The position numbers were made by a program, and so were the translations under genes. From contig NC_016131.3 of assembly GCF_000005505.3 (NCBI RefSeq), forward strand, positions 16,761,501 through 16,825,500: DNA of 64,000 bases. The letters run 5' to 3'. Numbering within the stretch: position 1 is the first letter of the stretch; each line of letters begins with the position of its first letter. The stretch is from Brachypodium distachyon (Eukaryota; Streptophyta; Magnoliopsida; Poales; Poaceae). Below the pieces are notes generated by a model. It was given only the letters and a program-made list of their open reading frames with translations, searched no databases and had not been told where the DNA came from. Shown in pieces: positions 1 through 12,465 of the stretch.

Positions 1-2982
1 GGTCGGAAGGAGGGATCGATCCTCTCGAACAGTTGGGAAGATGTCAAGTGGTGTTGATCCCAAACCGAGATCCACATCCAGTTCCCGTAATAATTTTAGG
101 GGTTCATCTGGTAGGGATGAAGCTTCTTCTACAGAAACTGAAGTCCATGATGTTAGCTTGCAGCGGAAAAGTGTTCAACGGAAGGTAGAGGATGCACGGA
201 GAAAGGTTGCAGTTGGATCTGAACTGCTACCTCCATCAGATAAATCTGGTCGCCGGGGAATAAATTTGAGCCGACAATCATCTAATGCTGAACAGGAATT
301 GAGTCTGCATGAAGTAAAAGTTAAATCAGTAAATGATGGAAATGTTGTGCCCTTGAGGCCGGCAAAGGGGAATCAAGATCGTCATGATGAGCTGCAAATG
401 AAGGCTAATGAGCTGGAGAAACTATTTGCTGCACACATGCTAACCACCTCTCGAAGAGGGAAGCCTACAGATGCACAGGTTGAAGACACACCTAGCGCAA
501 GTGAGTTAAAGCCTACACAGGTTCTTCCAGAGAAAATTTATACCAAGCAAACCGTGGAGAGAGTGCCTAACAACTTTGACACCAATGAGCTTCTGAAGAT
601 GGCGGACAACGAAGGGTATAACGATAGCACACCAGAAAAACTTGGCATTCTTAGCTTAGAAGAGTCAAGAGGAAAGTTCTATGATCAATATACGCAGAAG
701 AGGGATGCAAAACTAAAGGAGGATTGGAAACTGCAGAAAGAACAGAAGGAAGCAATATTAAAGGCAATGCATGAAAGCCTAGAACGGAGCAAGGCTGAGA
801 TGCGAGCTAAATTCTCTCGGTCTGGAGATGTTTCCGACTCAACAAATGTTTCTCGTTGTGCTCAGAAGGTTCCTCCTTTGCAATCAGTTATACGGAATAA
901 GGATCAGGTATTAAATTCTACATGCAGTAGTGTACGTTTTTCAACAGAAATTAAGAGTTTCCAGAAATCTGGTATTTTTTACGAAGTACTAAAGAAAATT
1001 CAGTAAGTATAGATTTGGAATGTTACAAAGACACATGCATCACTTGAACCCTATAACACCATACAATCATGTAGCATGTTACAATTATGCACTATTGTGG
1101 ATTTTGCTTGTTGATAGTTTGTCATTGTCTCATTTTCCAGTGGGTAGATCCTTTCTTGGTAGAAGAAGAAACGAATAGTGACTACCTATCCGGTGATGGT
1201 TCTTCCAGGAGTGCTGATTCCAGGAAGCATTCTTCAAAGAAAGTTGCTTACACTCAGACATCAATTACTCATGTCCATGTCCATAAACATTCGTCAAGAA
1301 CTGTAACCTCTGGTTATGCAAATCGCAGGAATCCACCAGAAAATCCTCTTGCACAGTCGGTCCCTAATTTCTCTGACTTCAGAAAAGAAAATACAAAGCC
1401 ATCAGCCGGTCTTAGCAGAGTTAGTGCAAGAGCGCAACCGAAAAGTTTTTCCCGCAGTAAGAGCATAATTGAAGAGTCGAAGAGTATTTTGGATAAAGAC
1501 CAATCAAGGGGGTCACAGTCTATGAGGAAAAACTTGAATGCTAGTGAATTAAGGGACAGTTCATCAGTGGGCAATTGGGTGCCGTCAAGAAGTAACACCC
1601 ATAAATCTGGCGTACCAAAGTCTTTTCTTAGTAAAGGCAATGGGGCTCACCCTGCTGTTGGTATAGCCGGATTTCGTGCACCCATGTTTGCAAATGTCTT
1701 GCAGAATGAAGACGATGATGATTTTCTAGATCAGGAAGACGATTCTCCAGATGATGCCAAAGATGAAGAATATGAGAGCATTGAAGAGAATCTTAGGGAA
1801 AGTGATTTTCCTGCTGATTCAGACAGTGAAAATCCACGACCAAGTCATGAATTTGGAAATTCAGATGACCTAGGATCCGAAAATGGCGATGTTCCTTTTC
1901 CAAGGGAAGCAACCACTGTTGGTGATACCAAGTTCAATGCCTTTGCAGAAAACATGCGTGATTTACCTGGCGAATTACCAGCCCCCTGGACCTCACACCC
2001 TCCACACCTATTCCCTTATGCAAATGATGCCTCAGATGGCGATGCTTTTGTCGATTCACCAACTGGAAGTCCATCACCATGGAATTCTCATTCGCTAGAT
2101 CAGATAACAGATGCTGATGTTTCCCGGATGAGAAAAAAGTGGGGCAGTGCTCAGATGCCTTTTGTTGGTGCTAATGCATCTCAACAGCCACGCAAAGATG
2201 TTACAAAAGGGTTTAAGAAGCTGTTGAAATTTGGGAGGAAGAATAGGGGTAGTGATGGTTTAGTAAATGATTGGGTTTCTGCTTCAACCGCCTCGGAGTG
2301 TGATGATGATATGGAAGATGGCCGTGATCTAGCCATAGGATCTTCTGATGATTTCAGGAAGTCAAGAATGGGCTATCTTTCTTCATATGATGGTTTTGTT
2401 GAGAATGAGGTTTTCACTGAACAAGGTATTTTGCTTCCAGAATTCTCTACACATGCTGTTTCCAGTATCCTTGCTTGTTGGTTGGATGCTATGCTACTCA
2501 ACTCATTTAGGGTACTAAGCTCATCTTCTATTGGCTATTGCATAGTGCAATAGTGTCTACTTTCCAGTAACTTTCCCATTTGCAGAGTAGAAACTACAGT
2601 AATAAGCATTCATTTTAATACACAAGTGTCTTTCATATTAAGCCCACTAGTTTACTTAAGACATTAATTTGCAGAGCAATCGCTGCGTAGCTCCATTCCA
2701 AACGCCCCTGCAAATTTCAGATTGAGGGAGGATCAACTCACTGGAAGCTCAATTAAAGGTACACAGACTGTACATATGTTTCTTATGTTAACTTACTGTT
2801 GGCGATTCTTCAAAAAAAAAAACAACTTAGTGTTGGTGGTACCTTCTCTTACTGCCATCCTCTATGCATTTCTGAGTGGTAATATTCATTAAAGCTATCT
2901 TCTCCCCAAACTTGCAGAACCGCGTTCATTCTTCTCCCTCTCAACATTCCGAAACAAAGGAAGTGATGCCAGGCTAAGGTGA
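1..2982 (+). CDS. CIP7-like: COP1-interacting protein 7-like protein, 3' portion (5' end outside window)
   Basis: Proposed coding exons are <1-907, 1141-2425, 2675-2758 and 2918-2982 (stop TGA 2980-2982), all GT-AG, with phase closing at each junction. The frame is open upstream of the ATG at 41, and residues there are Arg/Ser-rich like the rest, so the gene probably starts left of the window and this is about the last 755 residues. The protein is hydrophilic and low complexity. It has a Lys/Glu-rich coiled-coil-like stretch near 680-800, an acidic stretch near 1705-1850, and a C-terminus (SSIPNAPANFRL...REDQLTGSSIK, then SFFSLSTFR) that I recognise from plant COP1-interacting-protein-7-related proteins. 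In Arabidopsis CIP7 is a nuclear positive regulator of light-responsive genes that binds COP1; transfer of that role is inference. Retaining the second intron would give a truncated product ending at 2553. Confidence 0.75.
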
Positions 2983-5490
2983 CCATCAAGCACCATAGGT
3001 GGATTGTATAAAATATCTTCGGAAACTAGGTACCGGTATCAAATTTTCATGGATGGTACGCGGACACTGCTAGCTTGTCATATATATACATATCCTGTAT
3101 CTATGGTAATTCTTATAAGCTGCCAGTTGAGCGTTTCCACTGTTGTTGTCTGATAATTCTTTTTCTTCATTTCTTTACCTCTTGTGTAGATTTGGACTTC
3201 TAGATTTTTGCATTTTTTATTTCAATTGGGCAGAGACGTGATTATTTTTCTTGTTTTTGTGATATGATTGTATCTCCCTCCCCATTTGTTTCGTCATTCA
3301 CATATATATCAAGAATCCACTTCCAGACTGCTTTTCTCGGCACAATCATTTCTCCTGTGTACATATGTTTTTACTTTTGCGCCTCTTGCTCTTGCATGAA
3401 TAGTCTCCCCAAGTTCTCTTTTATGTGGAAGTTGATTCGAAATGATTGTGCACGGACTCATGCCAAAATTCTTGGATTTGAAACATGCAATGAGTTGCAT
3501 TCGCTACGGAGATGGAAAGTCCCGATGGATGTTCATTTTCCTGAATTATAAACAGGACGAATGGCTTGTCAATCTGAAGGTTCCCTACATTGTTAGGTTG
3601 GATTGCTCTGTTCTTCCATGGTTTTCTATCAAAAACTTGTGAAGCAGAGTCGCAGAGACATATGCTAACTCATCATGGATGTCCAGTTCCCTGCTCAGCC
3701 AAATGACCATATCTCAGTGAAATTGTGACGGAACAGTACTCTCTCCTTTCAGTAATATATACTGTTTCTTGCTTGTTCTAAATCTTTGTCCTGAAATTTC
3801 TGCTACAGTTAGCTAAATGCATGTGTTTTGCCACAAAATTAAAATATGTATTATGCATGAGTTGTTTAAATGTTTGTCTTGTATTTTTAAATTTTATGTT
3901 AATAAGAATTCTTTCGAAAAAGTTCTTTTGAGACAACAAAAACATTTGAGTTAAACCGTTTAACCATGATCAAAAGATCCTAGTAAGCATATCTATCCAC
4001 CGCATAGAATGAGTGATAATTAGGTGATTTTGTAGCAACTGAGGGAGTAATCTCGGTGGGAATGGATGACCACCAATTCCGATCTCTACAATTGTAAAGT
4101 TATTTTCTTATTAAGTTCTTACAGGATGTATACCCATGCATATGTGCATTACAAATTTACACCACACTGCGTTACAGCAGTTGTGAATTGATATACTGTG
4201 TATAATATAGCCCTCCTCTCCACACCTTCCTTGTAGTAGCATCTAGTGCAAGCCCCAACCTAGTGCTATGTAGGGCATGTAATAAACTTTGTAGATAGAT
4301 AGATCATGGCATGGCATCATGGAGCATGCAATCCTGCCGCCGTCCATTCAAACCAATCGTCTGCCTCTCTCCGACTGTATTTGAACCGCACATTTGGGCT
4401 TTTGCATTGAAGCAGAGAGAAGAGCCAGTACTCAAAGGAGAAAGGGAAGAGAGGTTTCTATAGCCATACGCTGTTGCTGCTACTTGCGCTTGCACATTCG
4501 AGTTGCAATGCTGATTATATGCAAAATGTGAGCTCATCTGGCAATGGTCATAAAGACAGGGCTTTTCAAGGAGTCGGAAGGAATCGGTATATCGTTGGAT
4601 TGAGATCTTGTGTAGGTTCCTCAGTGGCATGGTTCATGCTCAGTGGTCACTGTTTTTGGGACTAGGTTTTGTGATCTGCTTTTTAGATCTCTCTTCGGTC
4701 CTTGCTCCTCTTTGTAAAGATGGCAATGGTGGAGATATGAGTAATCGTACTCCATCGAGTCAAGAGTAATAAAGATGTACTGTAGATGGTTGTCATCCTT
4801 CTGGGGAGGTTTTCCTGCAATGTTAGGCTTTCGTTTCTCGGATTTCGGCCACGTCTTTGATGACGCTCGACGTAAATCCAAGAGATCTTATGCAAGCAGC
4901 ATGGACTTTAGTCGTCGTCTCGATGACTTCCCGTCCGCAGATAATAACGTCAGTACGTCACGCTGGCTTCAAAATAGTGGAGCCGTAGCAGTGGCACGCC
5001 ATCGACTTGTTCTGGAGTTATGGTGAAAGAAGGAAGAGAGTTCCGCAAGGAATTTGTCTTTTTTCCTATTCTTATGGAGCTACAGTATTTTCCGGATTCA
5101 TGGTTCTTTTTTTTTCAGGAATGTGCATGCATGCATGTACGCCACCAAGCGCCGAGGTAGGATGTCAGGTCAATGCATGCGTGCTAATGCTATTCAAGTC
5201 CCCAAAAGATGACTCGAGGCAATTAACGCTGCCTACAGTTCCAGTCACTCTACATGACAGTGCTACGACGACACGCCTATTTATCCATAGCTCCGCTAAG
5301 GAACATGCCATGCATGCCATCTTAGCAAACTAGACATATATAGCATCCATGAGTTTGGTCAAATATACACAGAGAAATACCGATATATATGTCATGGTGA
5401 TCTGAGAAAAGCTGAGCTTCAGAGCGAGCCACAGTAGAGAGCACTCGCACCAGAAACACACAGCTTAGCTTCTTCCTCTCCTCGGTTCAT
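2983..5490. other. 3' flank of CIP7-like gene and promoter side of the next gene
   Basis: AT-rich 3' UTR and intergenic sequence. Only short, uncoordinated reading frames occur and none resembles a known protein. Near 4030-4060 a short stretch resembles a Stowaway terminal motif (gagggagta), with no clear partner. TATA-like strings at about 5278 and 5335 lie upstream of the gene starting at 5493; either could be its core promoter. I see no RNA gene. Confidence 0.5.
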
Positions 5491-5492
5491 CC

Positions 5493-6581
5493 ATGAGCCG
5501 TCGCGCGCCAACGCAAGAGAAGGAGGTGGAGGCTACTGGAAGGCAGGTGAGGCGGCGGCTGCACACTACGACGACGACGAGCAGGCGAAGAAGAAGCTCG
5601 GCGTTCCGGGAGAGGCTGGTGGAGCTGGACATGGCGGAGGCCCGGAGGGAGATCGCCGCCGCCCTCAGGGTCCACAGGGCGTCGTCGTCCTCCGCCGAGT
5701 CCAGGAACGGCGTAGTGCCCGGAGGCCACCAGGAGAAGATGCTGCCGCAAAATCTTCAACAGCCGCAGATGCTGCCGCCGCAGCAGCAGGCGGCATGGAT
5801 GTGGCCTCCTCCTCCTCTGGTTCCTCTTCCCTCTGTGTGCTGCGATGGCGATGATAATAAATCCTTCTTCTCCGATCTCTACTCAAAGTACTGGCGCGGC
5901 GATCGCTCTCTGGGTCTGGCTCCGGTGGCGCTGCCTGCAGCCGCCGGTGGTGGCCTCCTGGACATGGACATGGACATGGAGTACCACTCCGCCTTTGGCA
6001 TCCAGCTCCCGGCGCGGCCGCTGGGGCTCAACCTCAGCCTCCACGGCTTAATTGCTGGCGCCTCCTCGGTGTACAAGTACAACGACGAGGATGGCAAGAA
6101 CGACATGGGCGACGGTGGCTTTGACCATCCTTTGATCCAGCTTCCGTGTGCTGCGGCTGTCTCCGGCTCAGCAGCAGCTTCCGGTGTACTCTTTGGAGGA
6201 CCGCCGGCGATGGCATCAGTCCACGCGCCGTCGACAGTACCGGCGGCAGCGCGCGCGAACCCGGTGGTGCCGGAGCGCGGTGATGCCGCCTCCGCCTTGA
6301 CTGGCACCGGCGTCGAGTGGGGCGGCGACACGGCCGCGTCGTCGTGGAGCATCGAGGACGGCTTCGGCGGCGAGCTGGGCGTGCAGGAGGAAGGAGGCGC
6401 CATTGCCGTGGCGGCTGATGCTAGGTGGCTGCAGTACGACGACCAAGAAGGGGTTACTGTTGCAGGGAGCGGGACGCCGGACGGTGGCCGCCGGCTGGAG
6501 ACGCTTCTCGACGGCGGCGACTACTGCTGCTGGTGGCCCCAAGGGGAAGGCGACGCCGAAGACATCACCTTGCCCTGGTAA
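5493..6581 (+). CDS. Grass protein of unknown function with LxLxL (EAR-like) motif
   Basis: Single-exon frame of 362 residues with very high GC, typical of grass 5'-biased GC genes. I do not recognise the family. The N-terminus is Arg-rich (residues 18-35) and is followed by an amphipathic helix (FRERLVELDMAEARREIAAA, about 38-57). Then come a Pro/Gln-rich segment, a DMDMDM run, and the motif LGLNLSLHGL near residue 180, which fits the LxLxL form of the EAR co-repressor motif. Ala/Gly-rich linkers and acidic, Trp-containing patches fill the C-terminal half. No DNA-binding domain, signal peptide or membrane segment is visible. A role as a nuclear adaptor or repressor would be inference from the EAR-like motif alone. 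The ATG at 5493 is the first in the long frame. No introns are needed, and several other frames through this GC-rich stretch are shadows. Confidence 0.7.
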   Translation: MSRRAPTQEKEVEATGRQVRRRLHTTTTTSRRRRSSAFRERLVELDMAEARREIAAALRVHRASSSSAESRNGVVPGGHQEKMLPQNLQQPQMLPPQQQAAWMWPPPPLVPLPSVCCDGDDNKSFFSDLYSKYWRGDRSLGLAPVALPAAAGGGLLDMDMDMEYHSAFGIQLPARPLGLNLSLHGLIAGASSVYKYNDEDGKNDMGDGGFDHPLIQLPCAAAVSGSAAASGVLFGGPPAMASVHAPSTVPAAARANPVVPERGDAASALTGTGVEWGGDTAASSWSIEDGFGGELGVQEEGGAIAVAADARWLQYDDQEGVTVAGSGTPDGGRRLETLLDGGDYCCWWPQGEGDAEDITLPW

Positions 6582-7530
6582 GCGATGCATGCATGGAGCC
6601 ACATGGATCGAAGCATTGCTAGCTATTTACCTGTTCATCATCATCGCCTGAATGCTCAGGTATCAAATGTTGGGGCTAATGGCGTGGATCCTGTTTTTAT
6701 CTTTCGCAGCATGGAGATCGGAAAGATTGAAGGATGGGACGGCGAATGGTTCGCATGATCGATGAACCCAATATTTTTCTAGGAAATACTACAAGTTACA
6801 AACCTGGGGATTCATACACAGAGACAATCAGATTCCTCTGCTGTTCTGCTCGCTGAATGTCATAGAAGTATGTCAATTTCTGCTACTGTACTCGCACCGC
6901 AAAAATTTCATACCAAACAGTCCAATTCCCGTGCATATTGGGAAGAATTTCTTTTCCGGGAAGTAAAAAAAAACATGGCTTTAACATATTTCATGCATAC
7001 AAAGGATTCATCGCGGTAATAACAAGGCTCAATGAGTACTTGGTCAACACGCAAAACTTTAGCCGGTTAACACGAAACCTCACATTGAAAAGGAACATGA
7101 ATACAACAGCAAATCCCAGCAGCACCTCTGCAAGGGTCTCTCATCACCAAATCTAGGAAAGAGCACCCATGAGGGGCAGACAGCGAAGCGAAAAATATAG
7201 CAGAGGTGGATTATCCGACAATACTGTACCGAACAAACAATAAACATAGGCCATAGGCTAACACTGCGCACGATCCTTCGCTTGCGAAAGGAAGAACGGA
7301 CCTTCAGTAGGGATGTACTTGGATGGCGATGCATATGAACATAGCAGGGCTCGAGAGCCTCAACACTTTCTTCGCTCGACTGTAAGTGGTTTACCATGTG
7401 CTTCTCAGCTCGGACTGCTATGTAGTATCTCAGCACGAAGAAGCCCTCCAGCTAGTCGACTAGTGTTGTATATCCAGTTGCAGTTCCATGGCGTAATTGG
7501 ACAAGAAGGAAGCAGATCACTGGCCAGGCT
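6582..7530. other. Intergenic and 3' UTRs between convergent genes
   Basis: The plus-strand gene ends at 6581 and the minus-strand KAS II gene ends at 7531, so this 950-bp stretch should hold both 3' UTRs. Only short, unsupported reading frames are present; nothing else recognised. Confidence 0.5.
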
Positions 7531-10500
7531 TTACTTCAAAGGGGCAAACAGAATTGATGAGTTGTGCCCACCAAATCCAAATGAGTTTGACAGAGCCACC
7601 TTCACTTCACATCTCTCCTTCTTTGATCCCACCAGCACGCCCACGTCCTGTGCCCAAGATTGAGATTGGATCATTCATTGGATGAAATGAGCTCTAATGA
7701 AGTCGTTATCCATTAAAAGTTGCACTATAAGCATATATATATGCTGCAAAAATATGTTCTTTCATATCTAGCATACTATGTACAAGCAAGTTTGACTGGA
7801 ATCACATTAACTCTAACATCATTGTGCTTAACAAGACAGGCCTAAATATATGTAAAATATTCACCAGGCAAATAAATTAAAGAACATCCAAAAGGCATAT
7901 CTACAGTGGAAACCTATAATTTCCAACAGAAGAGCTTACCACTATTTTTTCTGGGTTCTCCAAATTCAGATTTGGATGGACGAAACCAGTTCTTATAGCC
8001 TGAAATGAACAACACAATAGAAAATTATGAGTAATATAACCATGAAGATCTCACATTGTTACCAGCTGAAACTAGAAAATCATCATACTATGCTGGATCA
8101 ATATTTGGAATGATATAATTAATGTGGATTTCAAGAAATGAAAGTATAATCAGTTATGTAGTGGTAGTGCAGGAAGTAAATTTTTGCCCGAGCAAGTAGG
8201 ATAAAGCGAGTAAATCTATGTTCTGGGAAATAAAATCCTGCCTGAGTAAAAGGAACAAGACTTCCTTACTTGTATAACAGCAACAGCTTCAATTCCACCA
8301 GCTGCTCCTATAAGATGTCCAGTCATTGATTTTGTTGAGTTCACCCTTAGCTGCACCAACAAAAATATGATTTATTTGACTTCTCCAAAAAACTGCTAAA
8401 ACATTCTGGAATCAGGTACTAATATGCACCTGAGGGTTCTGGCCAAAACAACGAACGATGGCTTCATACTCCTTCAAATCGCCTGATTGTGTAGATGTTG
8501 CATGGGCATTCACATAGTTGATTTCTTCCCTCGCTGCCCCTGAATCAGCCAGTGCCTTTTCAATGCAGAGAGTGATCCCTGTTCCTGAAATAATTGAGTC
8601 GATGGAGATGCTGGCATAAGGTCCATTTTGGTATGAAAAAGGAAGAGTGCAACAAAGTTAGGATGTGCATTCCACCTTCAGGATGCGGCTCGGTCATGTG
8701 GTATGCATCACATGTGAAGCTTCCACCTAGAAATTCAGCATATATTGTTGCACCTCTTTGCTGCATAACATTCACCCATATCAGCAAGTCTTTAACAATT
8801 GAATATCAGTACCAAGTCACCCAACTTGAGAAAAGCAAGCAACAGATCCATATGAAAAGGGATCGATGTATGTAGAGAACCTTAGCATGCTCAAGTTCCT
8901 CCAATACTAGCACACCTGCCCCTTCTCCCATAACAAAACCATCACGGCCCTGCAAAACAAAAGATACATTGTTAAAATTTGGCACGTGCAGAAACAAAGC
9001 TACTAAGTTTGCTTTCAGAAAAGCCTAAACCAGCAAGGTGCTGGTGTGTTGTGAACTTGTGATGTGTTATACAATGATAGTTACACAAGTAACATGCCAG
9101 TGAGACCGGTCCACAAACTGATCTTGCAAAAAAAGAAAGAGGAAAGAACCGGCTAATGTGCACGAAGCAAACTATTTAGCAATATTGACTGGAACAGATT
9201 TGAAATACAAAGTACACTAACCATATCCCAGGGCCGCGAAGCTTTTGTTGGGTCGCTATTCCTCTGTGAAAGAGCTCTGCAGGCAACAAAACCTCCCAAC
9301 CCTGCATGTGATGATAGTTTAAACTTTAAAGGCTCAAAACAGCAAAGATTGGGATAGACAGTGGAAAAACTGAAAAGAAAGAATGTCGATGTTGAAATTG
9401 AAATTTGAAAGAATGCAGTCTACTTTTAACAGTTTTCAGGATCCCATACCAATCGGAATGAGTGGTGCGTCTGAACCACCGCAGAGCATGACTTCCTGTA
9501 AGATTAGGAACAATATCAGACAAGATGTTACTCTCTCATAGATCATGCAAACATGACGTTACTTACAGCTTCCCCTCTTCTGATATGGTTGGCTGCGTTG
9601 AGGATACAGAAGTTACTGGTGGCACAAGCAGTGGAAATAGAGTAGTTTGGCCCCATCCAGCCCTGTGAATCACAGAAAATATGAGCCATCAAGAACTATA
9701 GTCGTTGTTAACAATTACATATGCAGAAGAATGAAAGGATAAACTGTATATTACCAGATCCATTGCAAGTATTGCAGAACCCATATTAGTAGTTGCAAAT
9801 GGGACACAAAACGGGTTCATTTTCTTGTAAGACACCCTCAATGCTTCAATTGCATCATTAAATACCTGCATGATATTGTATCATAACTTGTATGAAACTA
9901 GAGGAAACAGGTACCAGTAAAAATTAAACATTGTTTCAGGGATATAACTATATTAGTGTAGTATGGGAAGTCACACCTTCATGCCGCCCATCGCAGAGCC
10001 AATGAGAACCCCACATCTGGTTTTATCCAACTCATTCCTGACTTCTTCAGTGAGTCCACCATTTTCCAATGCCTTCTTACCAGCAGCTATCAAATACAGC
10101 ATGAACTTGTCCATCCGCTTAGCTAACTTAGGTGCAACAAAACCTTCCGTAGAAAAGGATTTGATCTCTCCAGCAATTCTCTGTAGAAAAATCCACATGT
10201 CAACCCCTGCATGAAAATAGATTGCAGAAGTGATCCTGCCTCCACTGTCCACAAATGGAAGAAAACCACCAGAGGTCTATTACCGTGGGGAACTTGGAGC
10301 AGTCAAACGTCTCAATCTCGCTTATTCCACTACGACCATCCAGGAGGTTGTTGTAAAACACATCAGGATCATGGCCCAGTGGAGTTACCACGCCCATGCC
10401 AGTGACAACCACCCTCCTTTGTTTGACATCAGGTCTCTTCTTCTCAACGATTAGCCTTTCAGGCTGCAAGGCAACAGACATGGCCATTCCTGCAAATTGT

Positions 10501-11439
10501 ACCGAAAATCGTTTAGACTCTTGTGTGCTTTGGGTCAGCACATGTGAGGAACAACTGGCAGGCAAGATAGGCATGTAACATTCTCCACAGACATTCACAT
10601 ATGTCACACGCTTCATCAAGTGCCTCTTTTGCCATCCCATGCCAAAGCACACTAATACACAACTTATTCCGTGCCTGAAGAAAAAAATATTGTATGACTG
10701 CAGTTTGTTCGCTAATTATTAGATAATCAAAATTGTGTTTCTTATAACAATATTTGTCAGTTTTTTGGAGTCTTTCATGTACTTCCTTCCAACTAATGAG
10801 CTCGATTTTTATTCTAGTGCAAGCTCATTTCTGTCTACACTCTCTAGTCAAGAGTCAAAACCGTGTGGCTTGTGCTAATAAGAAATGCAAACAGGCAGAG
10901 CCAGCCAAGCTAAACGAGAGCAATGACGATGCAGCCAATTCACCACAAACGTGTGAATCCCAGTCATAAGCGCCGAAGCTGACAGCGAGACCAAAACCCC
11001 GCATGAACCACTGAGCCAAGATCCTTGGAATAAAACAGGAATGATCCGCCCTCCCCACTCGCATCACGAGTGCACCACGCACAATGTGACGCCGAGAACG
11101 GGATAAAACCCGGCACCTTTACCGTGGGCGATACAACCGATGCTCCGAAATTGCGCCCCGATTCGCACGCACTCTCGTGGGATGGTCCAGCAAGCCAAGG
11201 GGCGACACAATAGACAAATGCAGCAGAGATGCGCGAGAGTATGTGTGTGTGCGTGTCTCACCAGAGCGGGCCGCGCCGCGCCGCCGCGCCCCGAAGGGGC
11301 GGCGCTCGCGGCGCGGGCCGAACGTCGCGCCGGAGCCCCCGTCGCAGCACAGCTTCTGATGCTGCTGGTGGTGCTCATCAGCGCCGCAGTCCGCCGCCAC
11401 GAGCCACGTGCAGAGCGGTGGGGCCGCCGCCGCCGCCAT
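7531..11439 (-). CDS. KAS2: 3-ketoacyl-ACP synthase II, plastid (13 coding exons)
   Basis: Condenses malonyl-ACP with acyl-ACP in the plastid stroma, mainly elongating C16 to C18. Coding exons, read leftwards: 11439-11262, 10489-10284, 10180-9977, 9865-9755, 9662-9567, 9495-9450, 9301-9222, 8949-8881, 8760-8676, 8584-8430, 8350-8270, 7999-7940 and 7647-7531. All introns are GT-AG, and together they give 495 residues, the usual family length. Exon 1 encodes an Ala/Arg-rich transit peptide ([16 protein letters not shown] start). The condensing-enzyme core begins at [15 protein letters not shown]. The active-site Cys is in STACATSNF (about residue 246). The two catalytic His are in NAHATST (about 386) and [10 protein letters not shown] (about 422), with Lys in NSTKSM (about 417). 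The C-terminus [11 protein letters not shown] is the family ending. Sequence favours the KAS II/FAB1 group over KAS I. The exon 1 start is the least certain boundary because the region is GC-rich and open in several frames. Confidence 0.93.
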
Positions 11440-12352
11440 TGCCCGTCCCCTCGCCGGATGTCCGCCCGCTCACGGCGGATCCCGTGGACACGAAGGTAGG
11501 GGCACGAGACACCCAGATTCCGCGCGGACAGCAAAGCCGCGCGTCCGGCCGGAAGCGTCGGAGCCACGAGACGGCGGGGGGCAGAGGAGATGCGGGTGCG
11601 AGGGGGGGTCAGGGTCGGAGGAACCGGGTGGCGAGGGGTCACGGGGGCAGGGGAGCGGCGCGCTGATCTCACGAGGAGAGGAGGAGGTGGCCTGCTGGGC
11701 GTGCCGCGTGTGCGGGAGCCGACATTGCCAGGTGCTCGACGCGAGCCAAGGTGTGTGGAGTGGGGAAGGCTGGTTGTGGCTCTGCGTTGTGTTCTGGAGG
11801 AGGAAGAGGAGGGGTTGGGGGTTGAGGAGTTTAATATAGGAGGAGAAAATTTGGAGATTTTTTGTGGTGTTTTTTCTTCTTCACTCCCTTTTTCTAGTTC
11901 AACCCTCTTGGCCTTTTCTGGCTTTATACCGAGCCCTTTTTTTTCTTGCTACTTTTGGTATACTTCAGCGCAACATGGCTCACCAAGTAAAACCCAGCAT
12001 TTATGAGAACTGCGGTAGCTTTTATGACTGGCAGTTCAAGTAAATTTCGTTGTCGATCATATATTCTCTATGCTAGAAATGGCATGTCTTGAAAAAAAAT
12101 CACCACACTGTTACACCAGATTATTTACGCTAGATACCCAAATTTGAACAGGGTAGTTTATTTCTGGGATGTGGGGTAGTGTTTGGTACTCTCTTTCTTC
12201 TTTTTTATATGATGTTTTAGTTTCGTTTTAAGTCAAAAATAAAAATTTGGCATGTTTTATTAAAAAAATACCCATATATGCTAATCTCAATCAATTTTAC
12301 TGAACCCATTTATATCCCACAGAATACTTATTTGATATTATACATACTAGCA
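11440..12352. other. Upstream region of the KAS II gene
   Basis: Very GC-rich to about 11,820, then abruptly AT-rich. The many overlapping open frames on both strands are GC artefacts. A TATA-like string on the minus strand (reverse complement of tttaatatagg, about 11830-11841) could be the KAS II core promoter, leaving a 5' leader of about 350 bases. Nothing else recognised. Confidence 0.4.
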
Positions 12353-12465
12353 CTCCCTCTGATTCTAAATTTTTGACTCAAATTTGCCCAAATATGAATG
12401 TATCTATTCTTAAAATGTGTCTAGATACATGTAATATTTCAACAACAATTTAGAATCGGTGGGAG
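12353..12465. mobile_element. Stowaway-like MITE
   Basis: The left end reads ctccctctgattctaaat. The right end, read in reverse complement, starts ctcccaccgattctaaat, giving imperfect terminal inverted repeats about 113 bp apart. TA follows the right end; the left TA is not clean. The interior carries the typical Stowaway string near atgtatctattcttaaaatg. Non-coding. Confidence 0.7.

Noticed and set aside
3264..3642. Small plus-strand frames downstream of the CIP7-like gene
   Set aside because: Low coding character, no family match, and they overlap each other in different frames in the expected 3' UTR region.
5487..6651. Antisense and alternative-frame proteins over the GC-rich gene at 5493
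   Set aside because: Shadows of the 362-codon frame; Arg/Pro/Ser-rich with no family resemblance.
11064..11839. Several long overlapping open frames on both strands upstream of and in KAS II exon 1
   Set aside because: Very GC-rich sequence keeps most frames open. Only the frame that splices into the KAS II core makes sense.
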